Program-made: the position numbers and the translations under genes
Source: Streptomyces adelaidensis
GTDB lineage: Bacteria > Actinomycetota > Actinomycetes > Streptomycetales > Streptomycetaceae
Assembly: GCF_016598475.1 (NCBI RefSeq)
Contig: NZ_JAEMUX010000040.1
Span: forward strand, 1-64,000
Reading direction: 5' to 3'
DNA: 64,000 bases
Part shown: piece after piece, positions 51,719-60,289 of the stretch
Position numbering within the stretch: position 1 is the stretch's first letter
How the letters are laid out: each line of letters starts with the position of its first letter
The notes under the pieces: model-generated
Databases searched by the model: none
The model's input: only the letters and a program-made list of their open reading frames with translations
What the model was told of the DNA's origin: nothing

Positions 51719-54700
51719 TTACGGCGTGACCTTCTCGATCCGCACGCTGCCCACGCCCGCGACGGTCCCGCGCGCGTTGACCAGCTGGACCCGGCCGAAG
51801 AACTCCCGGCCGGCCGGAGCCTCGGCCGAGGCGACGACCTCACCGGCGACGGTCGTCGAGGCGCCGGTGGCGAGCTTGACGGCGGTGTCCGCGACCTTCA
51901 CCTCGCCGAGGGCGGAGGAGAAGAACACATCGCGGTAGTCGTACGCGGTCGACCCGGCCGGGATCGAGTAGCCGACGACCTCGACGGTGTACGTACCGGC
52001 GGCCGGCGACGGGACGGAGACGGACTCCTCGGAGTCGCCGTCCGCGTCGTAGGCGACCTCGGTGCCCGCGGCGTCGTAGACGTACAGGTCGAGGTCGGCG
52101 GCGGTGTCCGCCGTGTTGCCGATGACGACGTCCAGCGACTCGGCGCCCGCGGGCACCTCGACGGTGAAGGACTGGGTGGCGCCGGTGGCGATGGTCGGCC
52201 GGTCGGTCTTGGCCGAGCCGAGCGGGCCGCCCGCGAGCCTGCCGTCGACGGCGGCGAGGTTGTTGGTCACCTTCCAGGAGGCGGCGGTCGGGGTGGCGAC
52301 CTTGGCCTCGGGCACGGTGACGACCTCCGGGTCGAAGTCCGCCCCGTACACGGCGAAGTCCAGCTTGAAGGTGTTGTCGAGCACCGGCGACGTCCGGCGC
52401 GACTCGACCTCGATCTCCCAGACGCCGGGCTGCGGATCGGCGTACGAACGCACGTCCGGCTTGCAGCCGCTGCCGCCGAGGTAGTTGCTGTAGCAGTACG
52501 GGGAGCCGGTGTCCTCGACCGCGACGCCGTACGGGTGGTTCGCGATGAACCGGGTCTGACTCTTGTCCTTCAGCCCGCTGATCGCCACCTCAAGGGACTT
52601 CGCGCCCTCGGGGACGGTGATGAAGTACGACTTGAAGGAGTTGCGCTGGACCGTGCCGGACGCCGAGTGGGTGTACTTCAGCGGCGCGGAGACGACCACC
52701 GTGTTGAGGATCTGCTTGTCGGTCCCCACGGTCTTCGGGTCGTCGACCTCCAGGATCGCGCTGCTGATGCCGGAGTTCTCCGGCTTGGCGGCGATCTTCA
52801 CGGTGACCGGCTTGTCCAGCGGCAGGGAGACCACGTCGTCGCCGACGATCCGGAACGTGTTGTCCCGGTTGTTCTCCAGGTGCAGCTCGTGGCGGATCGC
52901 CTTGTCGGCGCCGGACGTACGGGTGATGGTGACGTCGTACGTCTTCTTCTGGCCGGCCTTGAGGCCGCCCTCGCGGTCGTAGATCCCGGTACCGAAGCCC
53001 GGGGTCTTGAGCGCGTAGTCGATCGCCGTGTCGACCGGGGCCTTGACCGCGTAGTCGTGGGCCGTCGCGCCCGCCTTGACCGACTTCCACGCGTCGACGA
53101 TGTTGATGAGGCCCGCGCCCTCGGCGTACGCCTGGACACCGTCGATGTGGTCGGCGGTCGAGGTCAGCGCGGTGCGCAGCTTCGCGGGCGTCAGGTCGAC
53201 GCCCTTCTGCTTCGCGGCGCTGAGCAGCAGCGCGGAGGCGCCGGCGGCCTGCGGGGAGGCCATCGAGGTGCCGTTGAGCATCTGGTAGCCGGCCGGGAGC
53301 TGGTAGCCCGCCTCGGGGACCGGGGAGCCCGGCAGCCAGGTCTGCGTGGTGTTGATGGCGGCACCGGGCGCGACCAGGGTCGGGGTGAAGCCGCCGTCCT
53401 CACGCGGGCCGCGCGAGGAGAAGTTGAACAGCGCGTACGGCTTGGTCACCTGTGAACCGTAGTTGGCGGCCCAGGTCTCCTTGGAGATGGCGGCGCCGAC
53501 CGAGATCACCTTGTCGGCGAGGCCGGGGTCGCCGATGGTGTTGGCACCCGGGCCCTCGTTGCCGCCCGCGATGACCAGCTGGACGCCGTAGGTGTCGATG
53601 AGGCGCGTGTACAGCTCGGCGCGCGCGTTGTTGCCGTCGTTCAGCGCCGGGAGGCCGCCGATGGACATGTTGACGATGTCGACGCCGCGGTTGGCGACGA
53701 GGTCGATCATGCCCTCGGTGAGCGCGACGTTGGTGCAGCTCGGGCCGAAGAGGCAGGCGCGCGAGGAGACGATTTTCGCGCCCGGGGCGGCGCCGTCCAT
53801 GTCGCCGCCGAACAGGCCGTTCGCGGCGGTGATGCCGGCGACGTGGGTGCCGTGCTCGCTCGCGATGAGACCGATGTTGACGAAGTCGGCCGTCTTGCCG
53901 ACCCAGTCGCCCCCGTAGGGGTCCATCGGGACGTCCTTGCGGTACTCCACGACGAACGGCTGCCGCTCGGCGACGTCGGTCGACGGGTCGTCGGTGCCGA
54001 AGTAGCCGATCTGGTAGCCGTCCTTGTACGGCTTCATCGGGCTGTCGTCGGTGAAGTCGAAGTTGCCGTTGACGTCGACGGTGACCGTGCCGGCCGCCGC
54101 GTCGTAGAGCACGCCCCACGCGTCGGTGGTGTCGCCGTCGCGGTTCACGTCGCCCGCGGCGTCGCCGCCGGCCGTGACGGACTCCCGGAAGAGGTTGACG
54201 GAGTACGAGCCCGAGGGCGCGGTCCAGGTGCGGCCGCCGTAGGTGAAGGCCGGGCCGGAGACCGAGGTCGTCATCGGGCGCCAGCTGCCGTCACCGTCCA
54301 CGATCGGGTCGGTGGACGTCACCCAGTCGACGATCTTGCGCTCGCCGGTGCTGGTCTTCTGCAGCGCCGGGTGCGCGAGGTCCACGCCGGAGTCCAGCAC
54401 GCCGATGGTGATGCCCCGGCCGTCCGCCTTCGGGTTCTGCTTGACGAAGTCGACGGCGCCCGTCTCGAAGGACGGGTTGTACGGGTTCTCGGCGGGGGTC
54501 TCCTTGCCCGGCGCCGGGTACGTCTTCGTCGCCGTGGCCTGCGACGCGGCGCCCTTCGCGGCCGCACCCGCGTCCGGCGCCGGGTCGTCGAGGGCGATCT
54601 CCTGGCGCAGGTCGATGCCGTGCACGGAGGAGAGCTTCGCGGCGGCCGAGATGGCCGAGTCGGCGCTCTTCGTGGGAACCGTGGCGCGGACGTAACCGAG

Positions 54701-55036
54701 CTTGTCGTAGGTACGGCCCACGGAGCCGCCCTTGACCGCGTCCAGCTGCTCGGCGACCTGTTCGGTCTTCCCGGGCGCGGTGGCGATCATCATCGTGACG
54801 TTCTTGTCGCCGTCGGCCTTGGCTTCGGCGAGCAGATCGGCGTCGGACGAACCGAGCTTGTCGTGCGCGGACTTGACGCCGCCGTCCGCCGGGACGGTGC
54901 TGGACGTGTCGTCCGCCGAGAAGGCCATGGGTACCGGCCCGGCCGCGGAGAGCGCGGCGACCAGTCCCGTGGCCACGGCTATGCGCGCCACACGTCTCGC
55001 ACCCGGCCGGGGGCCGGGTTGGGGGGTGAGGGTCAT
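51719..55036 (-). CDS. Secreted subtilisin-like serine protease (S8)
   Basis: A 1105-residue exported protease. The signal peptide ends near residue 40 (MAFSA), a propeptide follows, and then comes the catalytic domain with Asp215 in GVLDSGVD, His395 in EHGTHVAG and Ser591 in NGTSMASP. A long insert (about residues 240-380) separates Asp from His. The C-terminal beta-rich domains include a PPC-type repeat (SLDVVIGNTADTAADLDLYVYD). It probably degrades extracellular protein. ATG at 55036 has AAGGG 6 nt upstream; an ATG at 55042 lies too close to that site. Confidence 0.9.
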   Translation of the reverse strand: MTLTPQPGPRPGARRVARIAVATGLVAALSAAGPVPMAFSADDTSSTVPADGGVKSAHDKLGSSDADLLAEAKADGDKNVTMMIATAPGKTEQVAEQLDAVKGGSVGRTYDKLGYVRATVPTKSADSAISAAAKLSSVHGIDLRQEIALDDPAPDAGAAAKGAASQATATKTYPAPGKETPAENPYNPSFETGAVDFVKQNPKADGRGITIGVLDSGVDLAHPALQKTSTGERKIVDWVTSTDPIVDGDGSWRPMTTSVSGPAFTYGGRTWTAPSGSYSVNLFRESVTAGGDAAGDVNRDGDTTDAWGVLYDAAAGTVTVDVNGNFDFTDDSPMKPYKDGYQIGYFGTDDPSTDVAERQPFVVEYRKDVPMDPYGGDWVGKTADFVNIGLIASEHGTHVAGITAANGLFGGDMDGAAPGAKIVSSRACLFGPSCTNVALTEGMIDLVANRGVDIVNMSIGGLPALNDGNNARAELYTRLIDTYGVQLVIAGGNEGPGANTIGDPGLADKVISVGAAISKETWAANYGSQVTKPYALFNFSSRGPREDGGFTPTLVAPGAAINTTQTWLPGSPVPEAGYQLPAGYQMLNGTSMASPQAAGASALLLSAAKQKGVDLTPAKLRTALTSTADHIDGVQAYAEGAGLINIVDAWKSVKAGATAHDYAVKAPVDTAIDYALKTPGFGTGIYDREGGLKAGQKKTYDVTITRTSGADKAIRHELHLENNRDNTFRIVGDDVVSLPLDKPVTVKIAAKPENSGISSAILEVDDPKTVGTDKQILNTVVVSAPLKYTHSASGTVQRNSFKSYFITVPEGAKSLEVAISGLKDKSQTRFIANHPYGVAVEDTGSPYCYSNYLGGSGCKPDVRSYADPQPGVWEIEVESRRTSPVLDNTFKLDFAVYGADFDPEVVTVPEAKVATPTAASWKVTNNLAAVDGRLAGGPLGSAKTDRPTIATGATQSFTVEVPAGAESLDVVIGNTADTAADLDLYVYDAAGTEVAYDADGDSEESVSVPSPAAGTYTVEVVGYSIPAGSTAYDYRDVFFSSALGEVKVADTAVKLATGASTTVAGEVVASAEAPAGREFFGRVQLVNARGTVAGVGSVRIEKVTP

Positions 55037-55349
55037 CGACATCCCTTGTAGGTAAGGAATTCAGGGTGAAAGCGATCGTTGATGATCCGAGCGGCGGATT
55101 CGGATCGGTCCGGTCCGTTACGCGATCCCGGATGATCGCTCAGCCTTACCGAAGTAACGCATGTTTGGGGAGAGTTGGCGGGGGCGGGATTGCGTCATGG
55201 CGTAAACCCGCCACCCGTCATGGACGCACTGCGCCTCAACGGGGGCGAGATTCCCCGCATTGATCCCGGAATCACCCCTCCCTCCCCCCCCACACACACA
55301 TCGCCGGTTCCCCTCCACGCCCCGCCCGCCCGTTGAGTAACGTCTGTGC
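55037..55349. other. Divergent promoter region, subtilase / Nudix
   Basis: About 313 nt with no supported gene. An inverted repeat GCGATC/GATCGC lies at 55122-55139 between two GTTAC/GTAAC half sites and could bind a regulator of the protease gene. Confidence 0.45.
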
Positions 55350-55811
55350 ATGCGCGAGCAGTTGAGGGTGGCGGCCTACGCCGTGTGTGTGCGGGACGGA
55401 CAACTGCTGCTGGCCCGCTGGGTCTCCCGGGACGGCGAGAAGAAGTGGACGCTTCCCGGCGGCGGCATGGACCACGGCGAGGACCCGTACGACACGGTCA
55501 TCCGCGAGGTCGCCGAGGAAACCGGCTACGACGTGGAGCCCACCGCCCTGCTGGGCATCGAATCCGCCAGACGCGACCACCCCCGCCGCCTCGGCATCCC
55601 CGTCGACTTCCAAGCCCTCCGCATCCTCTACGAGGCCCGCATCACCGGCGGCCACCTCCGCCACGAACTGAACGGCTCCACCGACATGGCCGCCTGGCAC
55701 CCCCTGACCGACATCCCCACCCTGACCCGAGCCGACGTGATCGACACAGCCCTGACCCTCCACAACTCCCGCCCCCCAACCGGCCACATCCCACCCCCGA
55801 CGACTCCTTGA
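55350..55811 (+). CDS. Nudix hydrolase
   Basis: A 153-residue Nudix enzyme. The Nudix box (GGGMDHGEDPYDTVIREVAEETG) is complete, with the metal-binding REVAEE. It cleaves a nucleoside diphosphate-type substrate that cannot be named from sequence (NUDT/MutT-like). There is no ribosome site near ATG at 55350, so translation may be leaderless. The C-terminus is Pro-rich and runs into repeat-containing intergenic DNA. Confidence 0.87.
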   Translation: MREQLRVAAYAVCVRDGQLLLARWVSRDGEKKWTLPGGGMDHGEDPYDTVIREVAEETGYDVEPTALLGIESARRDHPRRLGIPVDFQALRILYEARITGGHLRHELNGSTDMAAWHPLTDIPTLTRADVIDTALTLHNSRPPTGHIPPPTTP

Positions 55812-55933
55812 AAGACACGCGCAACCACGCGAAACCCCCCGACGACCCGCAGCCTCCCCGCCTCCGGAAGCCCCCACGGGCGTACAGGCCGGCCGGGAAG
55901 GCACACCTGTCAACGCCGCCGGGCCCCCCATCA

Positions 55934-55955
55934 AGGGGCGCGGGGAACTGCGCGA
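55934..55955 (+). repeat. Dispersed 22-nt repeat, copy 4
   Basis: GGGGCGCGGGGAACTGCGCG, the same sequence as at 40985-41006. It lies in the 552-nt region (55812-56363) between the Nudix and metallophosphoesterase genes, which otherwise shows only Pro/Arg-coding shadow frames. Confidence 0.85.
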
Positions 55956-56051
55956 GAACCCCCGACGACCCGCAGCTTCCCAACCCCCGGAATCCCCCAC
56001 CGCGTACAGACCGACCGGAATACCTGACCTGTCAACGCCGCCGAGCTCTCC

Positions 56052-56073
56052 AGGGGCGCGGGGAACTGCGCGA
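56052..56073 (+). repeat. Dispersed 22-nt repeat, copy 5
   Basis: Identical to copy 4 and 118 nt away. Both are followed by GAGAACCCC, and the surrounding about 100 nt are also similar, so this is a duplicated longer unit. Confidence 0.85.
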
Positions 56074-56230
56074 GAACCCCCACGGACCCGCACCCACCAG
56101 CCCCCCCAAGCCGCGCTACCCCCGCAGATGAACACCGAGTGACCCCCTTCCCTCACCCCCACTCACATTCGAAAACCCCCAGTAAACGCCTCCGTACTCG
56201 AAGATCCACGTACGGTGATCGGCGCCACCC

Positions 56231-56259
56231 GTTGCCACCGCGTTAACGTCCAGGTCACC
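56231..56259 (+). promoter_or_regulatory. PHO-box-like direct repeats
   Basis: Three 11-nt units begin GTTGCCA (56231), GTTAACG (56242) and GGTCACC (56253). Streptomyces PhoP binds 11-nt direct repeats with a GTTCACC core. The match is good for spacing, and best for the third unit. It lies about 105 nt upstream of the metallophosphoesterase gene. Confidence 0.5.
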
Positions 56260-56363
56260 CCAGCTGCCAAGCATCAAGTACGAGCGGGAACCCCCCTCCG
56301 GCCCCCACCGCGGAGCGGCCCGCGACCCACTTCCGAAGCGTTCGCACTCGGGGAGACCGCGCC

Positions 56364-58157
56364 ATGTCGCGCATACGCTCAGTCGCTGCCGCCGCCACCA
56401 ACCCTGACCGCAGGGCCCTCCTCGCCGCCACCGGCGCGGTAGCCCTCTCCGCGGGCATCGGACTCGCCCTCCGCCCGGAAACGGACGCCCACGCCGCCGG
56501 CACCGCCGCCGCAGGCAACGCCGCGGCCACCGAAGTCCCCCTGTCGAACCTCGCGCACCTCTCGAACAGAGAGGCCCCCGCCGCCCCCCTCGCCCCGTAC
56601 ACGCGAGGCACCACCCTCGACTCCGCCGCCGCCCCCCGCGGCACCTCCGGCTACCGCCGCCTCGGCGACGGCCCCGCCTGGAAGCGCACCGTCCGCGGCG
56701 ACCTCGCGACCCCCAAGTCCGGCCGCGAGACCCGCCGTACGGCCCTCGCGTCGTTCGTACAGTTCACCGACCTGCACGTCGTCGACGTCCAGCACCCCCT
56801 GCGCTACGAGTACCTGCGCGCCCAGACCGCCAGCGCCTGGCGCCCGCAGGAGGCGCTGTCCGTGGCCGGCGCGGTCTCACTCGTCGAGCGGGTCAACGCA
56901 CTGCGCGGAGCCCCGGTGACCGGCTCCCCCCTCCACTTCGTCATGACGACCGGCGACAACACCGACAACAACTCCAAGACGGAACTGGACTGGTTCCTGA
57001 AGGTGATGAGCGGCGGCCGCGTCACCCCCAACTCCGGTGACCCGCGCCGCTACGAGGGCGTCCAGAACAGCGGCCTGGGGCTCTACTGGCAGCCGGACGC
57101 GCCCCTCCGCGACGCCGACAAGCAGCTCGGCTTCCCGCACCTGAACGGCTTCCTGGCCGCCGCCGTCCGCGAGGTCAACAGCCCTGGCCTGAACGTCCCC
57201 TGGTACTCCACGGTCGGCAACCACGACTCCCTCCCCGGCGGCTGCTACGCCCCCGGCGACTCCTTCTTCGCCGACTTCGCGGTCGGCGGAAAGAAGCTGA
57301 TGACCCTGGACGAGCAGGTCGGAAGGGCCCTCTGGGACAACGTCAAGGGCGGCGGCGACCCCCGCGGCGCCGACTGGAAGGCCGTACTCAAGTCCCAGGC
57401 GAAGAAGATGCGTTCGGTCACCCCGGACGAGAACCGCGCCCCCTTCACCCCGCAGGAGTACCTCAAGGCCCACCTGGACCCGTCCCACACGGGCCCCGGC
57501 CCGGTCGGCCACGGCTACTCGCAGGCCAACCTCGACGCCCGCACCCAGTACTACGCCTTCCGCATCGCCGACGACGTCATCGGCATCAGCCTCGACTCCA
57601 CCGACCCCGGCGGCCACTACGAGGGCTCACTCGGCACGGCCCAGCTCAAGTGGCTGGACCGTACGGTGAAGGAGGCGGCCAAGGACGGCTCGTACTCGAT
57701 CGTCTTCAGCCACCACACCAGCAAGTCGATGCGGAACCTCCGCAAGGACCCGTCCCGCCCGGGCGAGGCACGCCACGGCGGCAACGAGGTGCTGTCCCTG
57801 CTGGGCCGCCACCGCAACGTCCTGGCCTGGGTCAACGGCCACAGCCACCGCAACCGCATCACCCCGCACTCGTACGCGACCGGCGGCTCCTTCTGGGAGA
57901 TCTCGACGGCCTCCCACATCGACTTCCCCCAACTGGCCCGGGTCATCGAGCTGGTGGACAACAAGGACGGCACGATCTCCCTCTTCACCACCCTGATCGA
58001 ATCGGCCGCCCCGCACGCCACGGACTTCACGGACCTCTCGCAGACCGGCCTCGCCGCCCTCTACCGCGAGCTCTCCTACAACGCCCCGGGCCGCCGCGAC
58101 ACCCTCATCGGCACCCCCGGCGACCGCAACACGGAGCTGGTCCTCCGAAAGGGCTGA
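56364..58157 (+). CDS. Tat-exported metallophosphoesterase
   Basis: A 597-residue phosphoesterase. The N-terminus NPDRRALLAATGAVALSAG looks like a twin-arginine signal. The calcineurin-like motifs appear in order: FTDLHVVD, MTTGDNTDN, VGNHDS, FSHHTS and NGHSHRN. It belongs to a family of secreted actinobacterial phosphoesterases (the TIGR03767-type group, as I recall). With a PHO-box-like repeat upstream, phosphate scavenging outside the cell is the likely role. Only two Arg residues fill the RR motif, without the full S-R-R-x-F-L-K consensus. Confidence 0.88.
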   Translation: MSRIRSVAAAATNPDRRALLAATGAVALSAGIGLALRPETDAHAAGTAAAGNAAATEVPLSNLAHLSNREAPAAPLAPYTRGTTLDSAAAPRGTSGYRRLGDGPAWKRTVRGDLATPKSGRETRRTALASFVQFTDLHVVDVQHPLRYEYLRAQTASAWRPQEALSVAGAVSLVERVNALRGAPVTGSPLHFVMTTGDNTDNNSKTELDWFLKVMSGGRVTPNSGDPRRYEGVQNSGLGLYWQPDAPLRDADKQLGFPHLNGFLAAAVREVNSPGLNVPWYSTVGNHDSLPGGCYAPGDSFFADFAVGGKKLMTLDEQVGRALWDNVKGGGDPRGADWKAVLKSQAKKMRSVTPDENRAPFTPQEYLKAHLDPSHTGPGPVGHGYSQANLDARTQYYAFRIADDVIGISLDSTDPGGHYEGSLGTAQLKWLDRTVKEAAKDGSYSIVFSHHTSKSMRNLRKDPSRPGEARHGGNEVLSLLGRHRNVLAWVNGHSHRNRITPHSYATGGSFWEISTASHIDFPQLARVIELVDNKDGTISLFTTLIESAAPHATDFTDLSQTGLAALYRELSYNAPGRRDTLIGTPGDRNTELVLRKG

Positions 58158-58261
58158 ATCGGGGCATCGACCGCCTGATGCGTTTCCACCAGGCGGAAGC
58201 GCTCTCGTACGAGGCAGTGCTGGACAGCATCCGGCTGATGGGGCGCCGGGTGACGGCGGGA

Positions 58262-58289
58262 GGGGCCTGGCCTGGGTGGGCCAGGCCCC
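58262..58289. terminator. Bidirectional terminator hairpin
   Basis: GGGGCCTGGCC (58262-58272) and GGCCAGGCCCC (58279-58289) form a perfect 11-bp stem between the converging phosphoesterase gene and the small secreted protein gene. Confidence 0.8.
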
Positions 58290-58300
58290 GGGCGGTCGGC

Positions 58301-58756
58301 TCAGGCCCAGGTCCACCTGTCGTCCGAGCACGTCCGGTGCGTGCCCTCGACGATGCAGACACGGACGCCCAGGAAGGTCTCCTCCGGCATGTTGTCGGTC
58401 TCCCAGAGGGAGCAGTAGGGCGCGTTGAAGCCCCGCGTGGTGGCCATGGTCTTCCAGGAGCCGCCCTCGAACCTCCGCTGGATCTCGATCCCCTTGCCGT
58501 CGGCGTACTTGTCGCACGCCTGGAACGCGTCCCCGGGGATCGGGTTGACGAGGCCGGACGGGTCGGCGTTGAAGACGCCGTAGCCGCGGAAGGTGCCGTC
58601 GCGGTGGAGGTCGATCTCGATGTCGTCGGTGCCCTCGGTCCAGTACACCCACTGGTCGGCCGCCATCGCCGTCCCGTTGGCCAGCAGCACCATCCCGAGG
58701 GCCGCCCCCACCGCGAGCCCGCCTCTGACGATCGATCCGAACGCCTGCTTCTTCAT
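58301..58756 (-). CDS. Small secreted protein, unknown
   Basis: A 151-residue exported protein. ATG at 58756 follows an AGGGGG ribosome site and opens a clear signal peptide (MKKQAFGSIVRGGLAVG, ending AMA at about residue 33). The mature part has four Cys residues (ACDK, YCSL, VCIV, TCSD), likely two disulphides, and a Trp-rich composition. No domain I recognise. The frame is open upstream to 58984, but the signal fixes the start. Confidence 0.8.
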   Translation of the reverse strand: MKKQAFGSIVRGGLAVGAALGMVLLANGTAMAADQWVYWTEGTDDIEIDLHRDGTFRGYGVFNADPSGLVNPIPGDAFQACDKYADGKGIEIQRRFEGGSWKTMATTRGFNAPYCSLWETDNMPEETFLGVRVCIVEGTHRTCSDDRWTWA

Positions 58757-58875
58757 GTTTCCCCCTGATACCCAGACAAAGGTTCCACCGCGTGAATGAT
58801 CGGCTGGTGGGTGATCGGGGGACTCTACTCGGCCCGCCCGTCTCTCGGGTAGGTGAATTCCTGCTGTATGCACCA

Positions 58876-58908
58876 GGAAGGGCCGCCGATTCGATCGGCG
58901 GCCCTTCC
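58876..58908. terminator. Perfect hairpin behind the AbiEi/DUF559-like gene
   Basis: A 15-bp perfect stem (GGAAGGGCCGCCGAT / ATCGGCGGCCCTTCC) with a 3-nt loop lies downstream of the 58939-59991 gene and upstream of the 58301-58756 gene. It most likely terminates the former. Confidence 0.85.
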
Positions 58909-58938
58909 TCTCCCCTCCTGGTGCCCCGAGTCGCCCGA

Positions 58939-59991
58939 TCAGCGGGGGAGCACCACGACATACGCCGCCGGGTCGCGGTCGCACGACGCCATCAGTGCGG
59001 TGCGGACGACGGTCGCCTGTTGCTCCAGGGAGTCACGCAGCTTCCGGGGGGTGATGTGGACGACGGTGATGCCGAGCCGCTCCAACGTCTCGCGCTTGCG
59101 GGCGTACTCGGACCACAGCGCGTCGTCCTCCTGGCGCGGGGCGCGCGTGTCGAGCTCGACCGCGACGGCCTGCTCCGGCCAGTAGGCGTCGAGGCCGCCG
59201 AGGTGGGGGCCGCCGGGCAGGCGGAGGTCCACGTTCCAGACCGGGTCGGGGAGGGCGTACTCGCGGACCATGCGGTACAGGTGGTCCTCCGCGATCGCCC
59301 GCCCCTCGGCGAGCAGCGACTCCACCGCGTCGACGACATGCGGGCGGTTCAGCAGCCGCGCCTGCGTCAACTCCCGCACGACAGCGACCGGTTCGGTGTG
59401 GCCGCCGCGTACCGCCTCCGTCAGCAGCCGGCGTACCGTGCCCGCGTCCGAGAGCTCCGCGATCGCGTCGGCCAGGGCGCGCGGCACGGGCGCGACGGGC
59501 AGGCCGGTCACGTACGACGGGGTCGGCATGGCAGGCGTACGGACGATCCGGGCGCAGCCGACGGTCCGCAGCCGGCGCATGCGCGGCACCAGGACGTCGA
59601 TCGTGTCGAGGGAGGGGAGCGGGGGAGCGGATGTGAACCCGTGCAGCGTCAGGGCGGCCAGGCCCGTGATCACCGCGTCCGGGTAGCGGGGCGCCGGGCG
59701 GGGCCCGTCGGGGTTCGGCTGCGCGGGGACCCCGGCGGCCGGCTCGCGGAACGGGGTGCGGGCCGCGTACGACAGCACCGCGTGCAGCCGCTCGTCGGAG
59801 GTGGGCGGGCCCGGGTGGAGGAGGTAGACCCCCGGGAGGATCTGCTGCCAGGGACCACCCGGCCGGCACTGCTCGTTCGTCTCGGCGGGGGTGACACCCT
59901 GCGCGCGCAGCTGCGCGGCGGTCAGCACCCGGCGCTGGACGTCCGGGAGTTGACGGAGGGGGCGGGGGGAGAGCGGGGTGTTGTGGGTCAT
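58939..59991 (-). CDS. AbiEi-antitoxin-like / DUF559-type protein
   Basis: A 350-residue protein. The N-terminal part resembles the winged-helix domain of AbiEi antitoxins (LTAAQLRAQGVTPAE ... ILPGVYLLHPGPPTSDERLHAVLSY). The C-terminal end has a DUF559/VSR-like nuclease fold (VAVELDTRAPRQEDDALWSEYARKRETLERLGITVVHIT), with Glu and Asp in place for a metal site. Similar proteins are common in actinobacteria without a toxin partner; no AbiEii-type gene is adjacent here. The function is unknown. Confidence 0.7.
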   Translation of the reverse strand: MTHNTPLSPRPLRQLPDVQRRVLTAAQLRAQGVTPAETNEQCRPGGPWQQILPGVYLLHPGPPTSDERLHAVLSYAARTPFREPAAGVPAQPNPDGPRPAPRYPDAVITGLAALTLHGFTSAPPLPSLDTIDVLVPRMRRLRTVGCARIVRTPAMPTPSYVTGLPVAPVPRALADAIAELSDAGTVRRLLTEAVRGGHTEPVAVVRELTQARLLNRPHVVDAVESLLAEGRAIAEDHLYRMVREYALPDPVWNVDLRLPGGPHLGGLDAYWPEQAVAVELDTRAPRQEDDALWSEYARKRETLERLGITVVHITPRKLRDSLEQQATVVRTALMASCDRDPAAYVVVLPR

Positions 59992-60230
59992 GGCTTGGAG
60001 GTTCCCGCTCCGGAACCGCCCGCTAACCGCTGTTACACGCCCGTCGACAAATCAGGACAAGACAGCACTAAAGTACGTGCGTTCGACTGCCGATACGCCC
60101 TGGTCCGGACGGGGGTCGGAAAAGGTTACGGCTTCGAATACCCGAATTTCGTAACTCGGAATCAGGTCGCTACTGACCGGGTCGCGACCCCGATCCCGAC
60201 CTCGTCGCGACGGACCCCCGTCATGACCGA

Positions 60231-60259
60231 CCCCGGCGCCCCTCCAGGGGACGCCGGGG
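60231..60259. terminator. Hairpin downstream of second pepN
   Basis: CCCCGGCG (60231-60238) pairs with CGCCGGGG (60252-60259), with an inner CCCCT/AGGGG stem. It lies 31 nt past the pepN2 stop. The rest of 59992-60230 shows no gene. Confidence 0.7.
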
Positions 60260-60289
60260 TCAGCCAACCTTCAGTAACCTCAGCCCCAG

